Program-made: the position numbers and the translations under genes
In this document: piece after piece, positions 25,101 through 33,290 of the stretch
Layout of the letters: each line of letters starts with the position of its first letter
Position numbering within the stretch: position 1 is the first letter of the stretch
The notes under the pieces: generated by a model
The model's input: only the letters and a program-made list of their open reading frames with translations
The model's database searches: none
Told to the model about the DNA's origin: nothing
Assembly: GCA_038049695.1 (NCBI GenBank)
Contig: CP142459.1
Span: 66,580,001 to 66,644,000, forward strand
Direction of reading: 5' to 3'
DNA length: 64,000 nucleotides
Source: Cinnamomum chago
Taxonomy: Eukaryota; Streptophyta; Magnoliopsida; Laurales; Lauraceae

Positions 25101-28100
25101 ATTATAAATATTTAAATAAATAATATATAAATATTAACATGTAATTCATCATACAAACACAATTAGAACTGAACTTAAAAAATCAAACTTTAAAAAAATA
25201 ATAATAAAATGATCCAATCGAATTATCTGATACATGATATTGAAAGAATGACTCAATTACATAGAAAAACGGGTCAAAGAAAATGAAAAAACTAAAGAGT
25301 AATTATGAATAATATAATATATGATGAAGAATAAAACATATAAAGAATAATTAGTTTGAATTGTTGATGGTATCACGAGTGAATTAATTTATAAAAATTG
25401 TTCATGCTTGGACAGCTCTATCTATTACTTCATCCAATATCTTGATTTTTCGGATTTTACTGTTTCTTTGATTCTGCATATATATATATTATTTAGTTAG
25501 ATTAGTAAATATAAATGATAATAAAAAATGTGATTGAGATGGAAACTCATGGGAGAAATTTTAGGGAGCTAGGAGATTTTAGAGGAACATCAATTAAATA
25601 GTAGATATTTTAGGACCTTGATTTGATTGTATCTATGCTTAGGCATAAATTGAGTGTCAATTTCAAAATTAAATGTGGATTTTAAAATCAATTGGCTTCC
25701 ACAATGGCCTCATAAATTAATCCTATCAAATATTTAAAGGGAAATAAGGAGCCAAAAGTAGCAAAATATAGCCTATGAAAGTGGTCCCCGTAAATTGTGA
25801 GTTCGAAAAGAAAAAAAAAATCTGGCTTCCACAATGGGACCCACAATTTATGTAGTTAAATTAGCAAATGTAAATGATAATAAATAAAAAATCATGATAA
25901 AGATGAAAACTTGTGAGAGAGATTTTAGTGAGTTGAAAGATTTTAGGGGAAGATCATGTAAATAGTAGAGATTTTAGGACCTTAATTTGATTACACTTGT
26001 GCTTAGGCATAAATTGAGTGTCAATCCCAAAATTAATTGTGGATTTTGAAATCAATTGGCTTCCACAATGAGCCCAACAGATTAATCCTACAGAATAATG
26101 AAAGGAAAATAATAAGAAAAAGTATCTAAATAAATCCTATGAAAGTGGCCCTCGTAAATTGTGAGTTTGGAAAGAAAGGAAAATATTGCTTTTACAATGG
26201 AACCCACGGATTGTTCGAACTTGAAAAATAGAAAAAAGAAAAAAATTGGCTTTCAGTGGGCACCACAGATTGATTAAAAACAACAAAGATGAAGCCGACT
26301 ATGATCTGTAAGTGGGCCCCAAATTTTCGCAACTTGGATCTGACATAAGGGTCCTACAAATTGATCTGCAATAAAATTTAACACATATGTGCCCACCTAT
26401 CATAAAAATCATTGTCAACTTGATCTCTATATTTTTCATCGGTCTATAGGTCCCACTATCAAAGCCAAAGGGCCTTTGTTCTTTTCTTTTCCTCTTCTCA
26501 TTAGTTTAATAATTTCTGGGCCCCATTGCATGTAAATGGTCAGTGTGATTTAGAAAAATGGTCTCATATGCTATGGTTTAGTGAAGAATGTGAGGAAAGA
26601 GATAAGTCTTTTAAAATTTGAAAATTCAAGAAGAACTTAGGTTATTTTGGGATTGTTTTGAAATTATTTGCGGTAGAGCTCCTTAGGATGCCACGTGTCT
26701 CTCTCCCGCAAAGGGGGTTGCTGTCATTATATATATAATGTTTGTGTGTATTAATGAACTTGCTACCAACAGTTTTAGTGTAAATGCTTAAATTTCTTTG
26801 ATTCTTCTAATGAAGAGGCTAAAGATAAATCTGTCATAGGTACATGCAAGCAGTGGTGGATGAGATTGTCTTTGGAAATGTTGACCCCACAAAGGTATTA
26901 GATCTTTTGCTTTCTTGGAATGGTGAAGGCATTCTAGATCTTCAAGATGTAGGCATGTACTGATTTATTTGATTCATCTTCATCTTAATTGCTTTTCCTT
27001 TCTGTACAGCATCCTAGTAGCTGGAGTTTAGGTAAGCTCTTGAATGAGTTTATCGGAATTGCAGGCAAGATATTGACTGGTAAGCTGAATGTTGCATATT
27101 TCCTTTTGTTGTAATCACACACATTGAGGTCTCAACAAGGATTTTCTACAGACTCATTTGCCGGGATAACAAAGGAGGCAATGCTTTCCTCCCTTGAACA
27201 GCTACATGACCTATGGTCTATAGAGGTCGACGTCCTTTCCCTTCCTAAATTGCCGGTGCCTCCAAATGCATATAGAGGAATCCACAAGAAGAGCTCTTCT
27301 TTGAAGCGTTGGCTGAGCATATGCACCAATGAGTCAGCAAAGTGAGTACTAATCTCTGCTTGTACATTTTAATGTAGGAATGTGGTTCCTTTTTATTTTG
27401 ATTCTGTAGTGAGCTCCATGCTACATAAAATGTAGGAATGGGAGATACCAAGGCATTGCTAATCTTCTTTGCAAGTACCTCGGAGACTTTTTGATTGCAT
27501 CCTATTTGGAAGTTGTACAAGCATCTGGCTACGATGATGCATACATTCAGGAAATCGAGGTACTGTCCTTTTCCCAGTCACTTCTTTTCTGTTAAAGATC
27601 TCATGCTCTCATGTCCTCAGAAGTACTTGTTATTGGTTATACACTAAAGTAGTTCCAAGAAAGTCTTCTTATTTGACTTATGCTCATACTTACATTTGGC
27701 TGCTCTGAATTGATGACTTATCTTCTATTTTCAAAATTTACTCAAATGTTCATTTGTAGTTGCACATTTTTATTTGGTACTATAGCTTTTTTCTATTGCC
27801 ATATTTGTGGTTCATGTAACTAAGATACTCGAGGCTTTATATATGTTAAACATTTGTGTCAGACACGATACTACTGGTACTGGATAGGACAGATAGGAAA
27901 AACTCACTGTTCGGGTGTTCTAGGTTGGTTATATTTTAACTCATTAAGATTTTATTCCATTTTTGTCGGAAAAACTTTATACAATGCATGATATAAAACC
28001 AAAACAAATCAAGCCTTTTCCCACTAGGTGGGGTCGGCTATATGGATTTGACGACGCCAATCAAATCTGTTTAGGGCCATGTCCTCCGTTAGATCCATGT

Positions 28101-30676
28101 AGGCAAGGTCATGTTTAATAGTTTCTTTCCAACTTCTCTTGGGTCTCCATCTCCCTCTCCTACTCCGGGCAATCTCTATGCTTTCACACCTTTTAACAGG
28201 TGCCTCCGTTGGGCGCCTTCTAACATGGCCGAACCATTTCAGTCTATTTTCTCTCATTTTATCTTTAATCGATGCTATTCCTACTTTGCCCCTAATCTCC
28301 TCATTTCTAATCCTATCTCTCATTGTGATCCCGCACATCCATCTTAGCATTCTCATCTCCGCAACTTCCATCTTCTTAATATGATTATGCTTTACTGCCC
28401 ACTCTGATTCATATAACAATGTTGGACGTACCGCCACCTTATAATACCGTCCTTTAACCTTGAGGGGGACTTTCCGATCACACAAGACCCCCGAAGCACT
28501 CCTCCATTTGGTTTACCCGGCCTGAATCCTGTGACTTACATCAGTATCAATCTCTCCATCCTGTTGCACCATAGATCCAAGGTACCTCAAGTTTTTTTCT
28601 CTACAATCTTTTGTGTGCCCAAACTTACTTCTAAGTTACCAGGTGTCCTACTTTGACGAAACTTGCATTCCATATATTCCGTCTTGCATCGACTTAGCCT
28701 AAACCCTTTTGTCTCTAACGTTTTCCGCCACAATTCTAGTTTAGCATTCACTCCTTCTCTCGTCTCATCCACTAAAACAATGCATGATATAAGATATAAA
28801 AAAATCTAGTGTTTTAATATTTAGCACGCTTGAGAGAATATTTTGTTTAATGTAACTGAGGAAAAAGAATAATGATAGAATATAGGTAAATTTTTTTTAT
28901 AGGTTTGTAGCTAGAATGTTTCAAGTGAAAAATGTATTACTACATGTTAATACCATGTTCTGAAATTATACCAATATCCATGCCCTAGAATTTGGGAACT
29001 GAGGCACTTTATCTCCATTTGGTACCAGTGTTTGTATCAGTGTCTCCATTTTTCTACCCAACGAAAAAAAAAAGGAAGGGTTTTTTCCACCTATTTTTTT
29101 ATCCCTGATTGGGCTTTTAACTGAATACTCTCTCATGTGATTTTGGAGATGAATAAACTCCAGTTGGAAGACATTTTTCTCTTCATCCAAGGTTCTCTCA
29201 AAATTCTCAGTCTCTGTTTGAATTTTCAAATTGAACTGATTATTTTTTTCAAGGTCGATGACTAAGAACAAGAATTAGTCCTGTCCAGATTTAACACTGA
29301 GCCAATTGGTCTTTTTAATGTTTTGAGCTTGTGCAACTACCATGCTCTGTAGCTTTCCATTTTCCTCTCAGATTGATTGAAGATTATAACATTATTAGGA
29401 AAAGCAATATAACAAACAACATAATTTCAGTTGAAGGTCACTGGGGATCAGTGATCACCACTCAATCCAGAATGATGCTCATCTATAATACAAGGGATAT
29501 TCACATGGCATACAAATCTATAGCTACCTTGATTTGAACCTGAGTTGTCCTCACCAAATAGGTCAGCTGATGCTATACATTTTATTCATTTTAAAAATAA
29601 AACACTACACATTTAATATTATGCCTAACATTCTTGCAGCATTTATAACTTTGTTTGAATGGGTAAGTGCTATGCATGCTTGGGAAGAGGCAGGGGTAAA
29701 AATAAAAGATGGTTGTGGAGGGCATATCAGCTGCAAAAAGAACACGGGAAAGTAGGTTTTTGGGATATTTAAGGGGTTCACCCAATGTCCTTTATAAAGA
29801 TCAACGATACACTACAATGTGTGTCAGAGTGTATTGGCCAATATGCCCCATAAATATGTAAAACAGTGATTAATGTCATTCATCGTTCAACCAATGTATC
29901 AGCTGTTGTTTTTTTTTTTTTTTAATCTGTGAGCGGAGACATGGTGCAGAACTGGAACCCGGGCCTTTATTCTAGTTGATTCGGCCCTGTCAGAGTTAAG
30001 TTGAGGTCAGGGGCTCACTCCTTACCCCTCTCAAATGTGAAATGTGTCAAAAAGCTTTCTCTGAGCCTTGCATGCACTGGAATGTTTGCGGCTATCTTGG
30101 ATTGTATGAACCACATCGTGACCATTTAGAATGTGGTGCAGTCATACTGATATGTCTAATTTTGGTTTGATACACATTTAGGCTACTATTGCAAAAAGAG
30201 ATTGGTATATGGGTTGCATGACTAAGCTCCATTTCATGTATAAATGCCTTCCTACATATGTGCACAGTAATTTCCTTTTACGCTTGTGCTGTCATGTTTG
30301 TACTTGATGGTTTAGTTCTTGGAATGCAGAGAGCGGTATTGGTGAAAACTCTTGATTGTTTCTGGAGAGACCATTTGGTAAACATGAACAGACTCAGTTC
30401 AGCGGTAACTCTTGCATCCTACTGTTAATTGAATGTTATGTATGCAGTATGCATCCTAAATGGTATATTCTCTCTGGCATTCACACATAAGGGTCTGTTA
30501 CTTTCTGGCAGGTGAATGTTAGGAGTTTTGGGGATAGAAACCCTCTAGAAGAATATAAAATTGATGGGTGTCGGTTCTTCATCTCGATGCTTAGTGCAAC
30601 ACGAAGGTTGACAATTGAATCACTCTTCCAATATTGGTCATCCCCTATGGATTCTGAAGAATTGTTTGCGCAGTAA
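835..30676 (+). CDS. SECA2: SECA2, plastid SecA-type protein translocase ATPase (3' part, 19 exons; N-terminus outside window)
   Basis: Exons by homology and splice sites: 835-918, 1005-1097, 1189-1284, 1374-1459, 3181-3259, 3392-3505, 5458-5553, 5630-5693, 5827-6116, 7231-7286, 10987-11104, 11234-11314, 22702-22781, 26840-26894, 27010-27079, 27152-27341, 27436-27559, 30330-30404, 30512-30676 (TAA at 30674). All phases join, giving 671 residues. The family is about 1,050 residues, so roughly 390 N-terminal residues (Walker A/B, most of the preprotein-binding domain) lie upstream. Visible are GMTGTAKTE (exon 2), [11 protein letters not shown] (about 111-120), NMAGRGTD of the second motor domain (about 169-176), [13 protein letters not shown] with the arginine finger (about 335-347), and the helical scaffold ending EELFAQ. 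The protein matches SECA2 rather than SECA1, for example in [12 protein letters not shown] and in the insert after GGNP. SECA2 is known to drive ATP-dependent export with a second plastid Sec translocon in the envelope. Introns range from 76 bp to 11.4 kb and contain nearly all the repeats in the left half of the window. Confidence 0.96.
2219..2371. mobile_element. Mutator-type hairpin MITE, 153 bp, 9-bp target duplication
   Basis: The two ends are near-perfect inverted copies of each other: the left arm starts GGGAGATGCTCCTATGAGAG and the right arm ends CTCATAGGAGCACCTCCC. The arms extend about 66 bp each, leaving a loop of about 20 bases. The element is flanked by the direct repeat ATATATGTA at 2210-2218 and 2372-2380. 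A 9-bp duplication is typical of Mutator-like elements. It sits in SECA2 intron 4 (1460-3180). The flanks are (TA)-rich, so part of the 9-bp match could be chance, but GTA at the end supports it. Confidence 0.8.
2381..3180. other. Rest of SECA2 intron 4
   Basis: Holds a 16-bp palindrome (TGAGAACTAGTTCTCA, 2429-2444), a pyrimidine/purine-rich stretch and A-rich tracts near 2980-3045. No coding signal. The palindrome and a second TAGTTCTCAC near 2583 may mark an old small element, but I cannot delimit it. Confidence 0.5.
3506..5457. other. SECA2 intron 6, no recognised feature
   Basis: A 1,952-bp intron between exons ending GGNPN and starting MLAKEV. AT-rich. Open reading frames of 60-68 codons near 5000-5260 on both strands match nothing I recognise and have no flanking conservation. 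Confidence 0.5.
6117..7230. other. SECA2 intron 9, no recognised feature
   Basis: Runs from the GTGAGT donor after IDNQ to the TATAG acceptor before LRGRAG. Contains no repeat I can identify and no coding signal. Confidence 0.5.
8000..8638 (-). mobile_element. RTE-clade LINE, 3' fragment, degenerate
   Basis: Reading the minus strand from 8640 down gives the C-terminal region of an RTE-type reverse transcriptase. The segment [16 protein letters not shown] comes first, followed after several stops and frameshifts by [15 protein letters not shown] and then [10 protein letters not shown]. The 3' end is the usual 'ccaacatagttgggacaag' block, then an (AAT/ATC)n tail on the left side (7988-8011). 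It lies in SECA2 intron 10 and cannot be functional. The same family occurs at 27997-28775 and about 23285. Confidence 0.8.
8639..8680 (-). mobile_element. 42-bp LINE 3' end insertion with 13-bp target duplication
   Basis: The string TCAATTCTCATAG occurs at 8626-8638 and again at 8680-8692. Between the copies is a 42-bp segment that, read on the minus strand, ends in a poly(A) run (a T run at about 8639-8649 on the plus strand). That is the structure of an extremely 5'-truncated target-primed retroelement insertion, placed just at the edge of the RTE LINE fragment. The source family is not identifiable from so little sequence. Confidence 0.65.
8700..10986 (-). other. Rest of SECA2 intron 10; degenerate LINE-like remnants
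   Basis: On the minus strand between about 9850 and 9670 a broken frame reads [12 protein letters not shown], resembling the region after the reverse transcriptase of L1-type LINEs. A 115-codon open frame (9658-9311) and broken frames near 8960-8700 may belong to the same decayed element. No intact domain is present. From 10100 to 10986 I see only AT-rich intron. Confidence 0.35.
11866..11955. mobile_element. hAT-type MITE, 90-bp deletion derivative, 8-bp target duplication
   Basis: Starts CTATGACAC and ends GCATCATAG. Flanked by the perfect 8-bp repeat CTTATAGA at 11858-11865 and 11956-11963. The interior shares 'tttacacataaaa' and 'attttgaagtatct' with the longer copies at 42973 and 37092 but lacks about 55 bp. 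An 8-bp duplication with short inverted ends points to the hAT superfamily. Located in SECA2 intron 12. Confidence 0.8.
12105..13330. mobile_element. DNA transposon-like element (about 1.2 kb) with about 52-bp inverted ends, internal tandem repeats
   Basis: The left end TCCTGTTTGGCAATTCACTT is matched on the other strand by the right end, which finishes ATTGCCAAACGGGG. The two 52-bp arms (12105-12156 and 13279-13330) differ at only a few positions. No convincing target duplication is seen, so the superfamily is open. It encodes no transposase: the interior is simple sequence, with (CT)n, three copies of a block beginning TATATCAGTTGGCTGAG (about 12787, 13028, 13185), five copies of 'cacacagaactcacctctc' and a run of 30 C (12986-13015). 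It is a non-autonomous element in SECA2 intron 12. Confidence 0.7.
12721..13215 (+). repeat. Complex pyrimidine-rich tandem repeat with (CT)n and poly-C
   Basis: Alternating modules recur three to five times: a CAGTTGGCTGAGTTCC block, a T run, a (CT)n run (longest about 13075-13114) and the motif TGCACACAGAACTCACC. The C30 tract at 12986-13015 interrupts one unit. Open reading frames here (poly-proline, alternating Glu-Arg) are artefacts of the repeats. Confidence 0.85.
13449..13620 (+). mobile_element. 5'-truncated LINE 3' end with poly(A) and 11-bp target duplication
   Basis: A 172-bp segment ends in 18 A (13603-13620) and carries a 3'-UTR typical of plant L1 LINEs (GTATACAGTGTACCCC). GTCTTGATCTC flanks it at 13438-13448 and 13621-13631; adjoining A residues could extend the duplication to 14 bp. 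It is on the plus strand, opposite to the larger LINE pieces to its right, so it is a separate insertion. Confidence 0.8.
13632..15100 (-). mobile_element. L1-type LINE fragment B: reverse-transcriptase end, zinc-binding region and RNase H
   Basis: Read right to left on the minus strand: 15091-14837 (the segment after the [19 protein letters not shown]), 14610-14230 (zinc-binding RVT region, [14 protein letters not shown] and DRLRRG), 14236-14036 ([18 protein letters not shown]) and 13969-13679 (RNase H-like, [24 protein letters not shown]). Frames are broken between the pieces, so it is dead. It overlaps in domain content with fragment A (15813-16874), so the two are different copies. Confidence 0.8.
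15220..15422 (-). other. Short unexplained open stretch inside the LINE cluster
   Basis: On the minus strand a frame of about 60 codons, ending at TGA 15222-15220, reads [19 protein letters not shown], then [19 protein letters not shown], with normal-looking amino-acid composition. I recognise no family. It is preceded by a TTTCAG that could act as a splice acceptor. It may be a captured gene piece carried by a retroelement, a decayed LINE portion, or chance. Confidence 0.25.
15477..15812 (+). pseudogene. LINE ORF1-like RRM fragment, one internal stop
   Basis: ATG at 15477 follows a run of A. The frame reads [13 protein letters not shown], then an RRM-like RNP2 (TVFVDNLP), a TGA at 15603-15605, then in the same frame [10 protein letters not shown], an RNP1-like [10 protein letters not shown] and [13 protein letters not shown] to TAA at 15810-15812. 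This matches the RRM-bearing first open frame of plant L1 LINEs. It lies on the strand opposite to the flanking LINE ORF2 pieces, so it is either an inverted 5' part of one of them or a separate fragment. Confidence 0.6.
16880..17172 (+). repeat. Copia 5' LTR
   Basis: 293 bp, starts TGTTAAATAGGC and ends GAGCTTGTCA. Contains TATATATTG near 17070 as a plausible TATA region. Identical to the 3' LTR except at position 16954. Confidence 0.97.
17173..17184 (+). other. Copia primer-binding site
   Basis: TGGTATCAGAGC, directly after the 5' LTR, is the standard plant site complementary to the 3' end of initiator methionyl tRNA. Confidence 0.95.
17814..21906 (+). pseudogene. Copia gag-pol polyprotein, interrupted by one stop and one frameshift
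   Basis: The likely start is ATG 17814; the same frame is open back to 17700. Gag is followed by two zinc knuckles ([14 protein letters not shown] near 18512 and [14 protein letters not shown] near 18567), protease DSGASNHM (about 18832), GAG-pre-integrase (LWHNRLGHP, near 19220), and integrase with [15 protein letters not shown] and QNGIAERKN. After TAA at 20073-20075, reverse transcriptase continues in the same frame with KQAPRAWF and YVDD (about 20950). In a (CT)n run near 21418-21430 the frame shifts. RNase H ([27 protein letters not shown]) then ends at TGA 21904-21906. The element cannot make a full polyprotein itself. Confidence 0.93.
21914..22206 (+). repeat. Copia 3' LTR
   Basis: 293 bp, follows the polypurine tract at 21905-21913 and ends GTCA before the AAAGG target copy. 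One difference from the 5' LTR (T at 21988). Confidence 0.97.
22782..24250. other. SECA2 intron 13, left part
   Basis: Mostly unrecognised AT-rich intron. Contains a plus-strand scrap of the RTE LINE family at about 23285-23412, whose frame reads VAEMRMLRW-like residues ([14 protein letters not shown]). No coding gene. Confidence 0.6.
23285..23412 (+). mobile_element. RTE-clade LINE scrap
   Basis: About 125 bp on the plus strand corresponding to the C-terminal region of the RTE polymerase: a degraded 'IRPAM.YGAECWP' portion followed by [14 protein letters not shown]. The same region is found in the minus-strand copies at 8000-8638 and 27997-28775. Confidence 0.65.
24251..26745 (-). mobile_element. 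Helitron-like non-autonomous block, two head-to-tail copies
   Basis: CTAGTGCAACA... occurs at 24251 and again at 25034. Read on the minus strand each is a 3' terminus: a GC-rich stem-loop (for the second copy GGCCTGCAT...ATGCACAGGCC), then TGTTGCA, then CTAG. That is the hairpin plus CTRR end of Helitrons, with A (T on the minus strand) beside the first copy as expected for AT targets. About 170-bp subrepeats (AAATCAATTGGCTTCC core) occur near 24494, 25554 and 25915. The right end near 26690-26745 has CCACGTGTC followed by an ATATATATAA tract. The 5' TC end is not clear and no Rep/helicase is encoded. Confidence 0.5.
27997..28775 (-). mobile_element. RTE-clade LINE, 5'-truncated, 16-bp target duplication
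   Basis: ACAATGCATGATATAA occurs at 27981-27996 and 28776-28791. Between the copies the minus strand encodes the end of an RTE-type polymerase: 28772-28587 ([20 protein letters not shown]) and 28485-28024 ([56 protein letters not shown]). The reading frame of the last 153 codons is open, better preserved than the copy at 8000. The 3' end is at the left, near the TSD. It lies in SECA2 intron 17. Confidence 0.9.
28800..30329. other. Rest of SECA2 intron 17
   Basis: AT-rich intron up to the TGCAG acceptor at 30329. Open frames of 64-101 codons match nothing recognised. A T17 tract lies near 29908. No other feature supported. Confidence 0.5.
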
Positions 30677-31674
30677 AATAGAAAGTGAAAGTTGTCTGTA
30701 TATTATGTTTGTTGTTATGTATGTACTTGGCAATTAGGGTATTCATTTATTTTTTTATTTTTTATCCTTCTTTTTGCCAGAAAAAAAAAGAAGAAGAGGT
30801 TTTTAAGTAACTGTAGTATGGGTATTGTCTTCATTATTGTACAGTGATGAGGAATATTTAATGAGTTTTATTTAATATAATGAGGAATATATTATAAGCC
30901 CGGACCGGAGAAATCTATTAACTTCTTGTTACTAAACATGAAAAAACAGGTCTGTTTTCAGCGATCTAGGCCTTCCATCCTTTAGACCTAACAGCATTGG
31001 CCATGTCTCAATATTTAATGATTCTGACTGCCTATCTAGTGCCAGTATGCAGGCATCCTGATGCAAGTTGGGTTTGAATGATTGAATCATATTTTGAGAT
31101 TTTCTTGATCATGGTTCGGCGAAGTTAAATCAAGATGCATTCATGTTTCATATGCATTACTTTAGGACTTGACTAGAAAAAATGCCTATGAAAAAACCTA
31201 ATATTTAACAGACTCTCTCAATTTATTGTAACTACCAGTCACAAACCCAAATACAGGAGGGTTGCATCAAACTTTTGTACATGAATTTTAAGAAGAAACA
31301 TAATCTATGTAGCTGATCTCAACATAGATAATGATGATAAACAACTAGCAAAAATGGCTATGAAAAAAAAGAAGAAAATAGAAACCCGAAGGAATAAAAA
31401 GAAACAGGAAATAATCAAATAGAGGATCCATGGTGTGAAGTCTGTATGCTCAAGGGTGGAATGGTGGCCGCATTTGAAATCCATTCCACACAAAACCATT
31501 GCCCTACCTTGGCGAGGGATATCTTGTGTCATAAAAATAAAAATAAAAATCATTTTCCTGTCTTGTTTTATCGTGGAAAGAGAATTTCAAACTAATTATA
31601 ACTGTATGTATTGATGAGAGAACAATAATATTGAGCGGCTTAGGTTTTGGAAGGGCGCCACTGATGCTACCGAA

Positions 31675-31720
<46 letters not shown>
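30677..31720. other. SECA2 3' flank; (TA)n microsatellite at its right edge
   Basis: Contains the SECA2 3'-UTR, extent unknown because no strong AATAAA is seen. Ends in an uninterrupted (AT)n tract at about 31676-31720, into which the next Helitron-like block appears to be inserted. Confidence 0.55.
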
Positions 31721-31721
<1 letters not shown>

Positions 31722-31722
<1 letters not shown>

Positions 31723-33290
31723 TAGCATCAAACTCCTGTGCTAAGCCCGGGCCAAAACAAAGATATAGTATATTATTATAATAATTAAAATTAAAAAAGA
31801 AGAATCCACTATTATTATTTTAAAGATTTCTTAGAAGAAACTAAAGTGGAAAAAGACATAAAGATTTTATAGTAAAAGAAAGAAATTATCGTGAAAAATA
31901 ATAATGAGAATTTTATAATATCACACCTATAAAATCTTTGTAAATTGAAAAATGCATGGGTTGAAAGTCCCCAATAAAAAAGAGAAAATTCTGGATGGAA
32001 GCAAAAAGAAAAAATAATACCATTCAAAGAAGGAAAAAGAATGAGAAAAGAATAAAAATATGCGTCCATTAATATTAGTCATAAGAAATACATTCAAATT
32101 TTTGTTACCCATTGCTAATTTCAAAGCTCAATGAATTTAACTCCTTTGATAATAGTAACATCGAAACCTCATAAATGGAGTTCTTGCTGCCGTCAAATTG
32201 ATTACATCTGAAATACATATAAAAATAAAGAAAACGGTAAAAGAAATTTCGAGTTTTATGGTGGATAGTACTCTTAAACCCATCATCAAACCCAAGCAAG
32301 ACGACCTATTTAATCAAATAAATTTCAAATGTCATTGGTAATCAAAGAACATGGGACCATCGCCCACTATCATCATCCCAATGAAAATCGATGCCCTGTG
32401 CTGTTGTGCCCATGGAGGCTCGTCGGGCCAATTTAGCATGCATGGGCAAGGCTCAGAGCTTTTTAATTTATTTAAAATTAGTTGAGTATTTTACTTCAAA
32501 ACATTTTTTTAAAATTAGAAGAGTAAACCCATAATAAAAAAATAAAATTAAGAAAAACACCACAAAAATACAGTACGAAAATATAAGTGCATAGACAATC
32601 CAATGATAGAAATAGTTTAGAAGAAACAAAGAAAATCATGGAAACTCAACGCCTAAAAATCAAACATTGAAACCGAGAAATAAAAGAAAAATTATAAATC
32701 CATGAAAACCTATCAAAATAGAAAGAATAATAAAATAGGACTACGATAAAAGGAAACAAATCATTAAACACAAAAAAAATACATAAAAAAGGAAATGTAT
32801 AGAAATTGTACATTTAGTGTTTTTAAATTTATGACATTTGATTGGATAGGCCCCATACATATAACATTGATTGCATTTTGTCGCATTTCATTAGATGGGC
32901 CCTATATCATTATCATTCTTCACAGCTTGGTGGGCTCCACAATATTGGAGATTTATGACTTTAGTTAGATGGGGCCCATAGTATATAATATTACACCATC
33001 AAAATTGATAATTGAGGATTAAGATAAGAATATAAAATAAAAAAGTTAGGAAAATAGAGATTTGAGGGGAAGTTAGAAGGATTTTATGTACTTTACTAAA
33101 TGAGAGATTTTTTAGGGAAGATTGGAGGGGATTGAGACATTTTAGGAGAATTAAGGAGAGTTACCACTTGAAAGGCAAAGACTCTCTCACTATTTTCTAA
33201 ATGATTTTTCTAAAATGAGAATAATTGGGTGCTAACGTGGCACCCCTCACAGCCCACCTCCCCATTTGCTTTAATATATATAATATAACA
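31722..33290 (-). mobile_element. Helitron-like block, same architecture as 24251-26745
   Basis: Begins CTAGCATCAAAC right after (TA)n, with a CCCGGGC stem sequence 20 bp inside. On the minus strand this is a GC-rich hairpin followed by a CTAG end. The opposite end near 33240-33290 has ACGTGGCACC, a CCCC block and a TAATATATATAATA tract, parallel to the CACGTG...ATATATATAA end of the 24-26 kb block. The interior is A-rich with phrases such as 'gattgagacattttaggag' and 'atgggcccc' shared in type with the other block. No coding capacity. The 5' boundary is approximate. Confidence 0.4.

Noticed and set aside
24251-26745. Reading the 24-26 kb block as an LTR element because of its direct repeats
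   Set aside because: The repeats lack TG...CA ends, a primer-binding site, a polypurine tract and a target duplication. Hairpin-CTAG ends fit a Helitron better.
835-30676. Assignment to SECA1 (thylakoid Sec pathway) instead of SECA2
   Set aside because: The visible sequence carries SECA2-type segments ([12 protein letters not shown], the [13 protein letters not shown] region and the insert after GGNP) that differ from SECA1.
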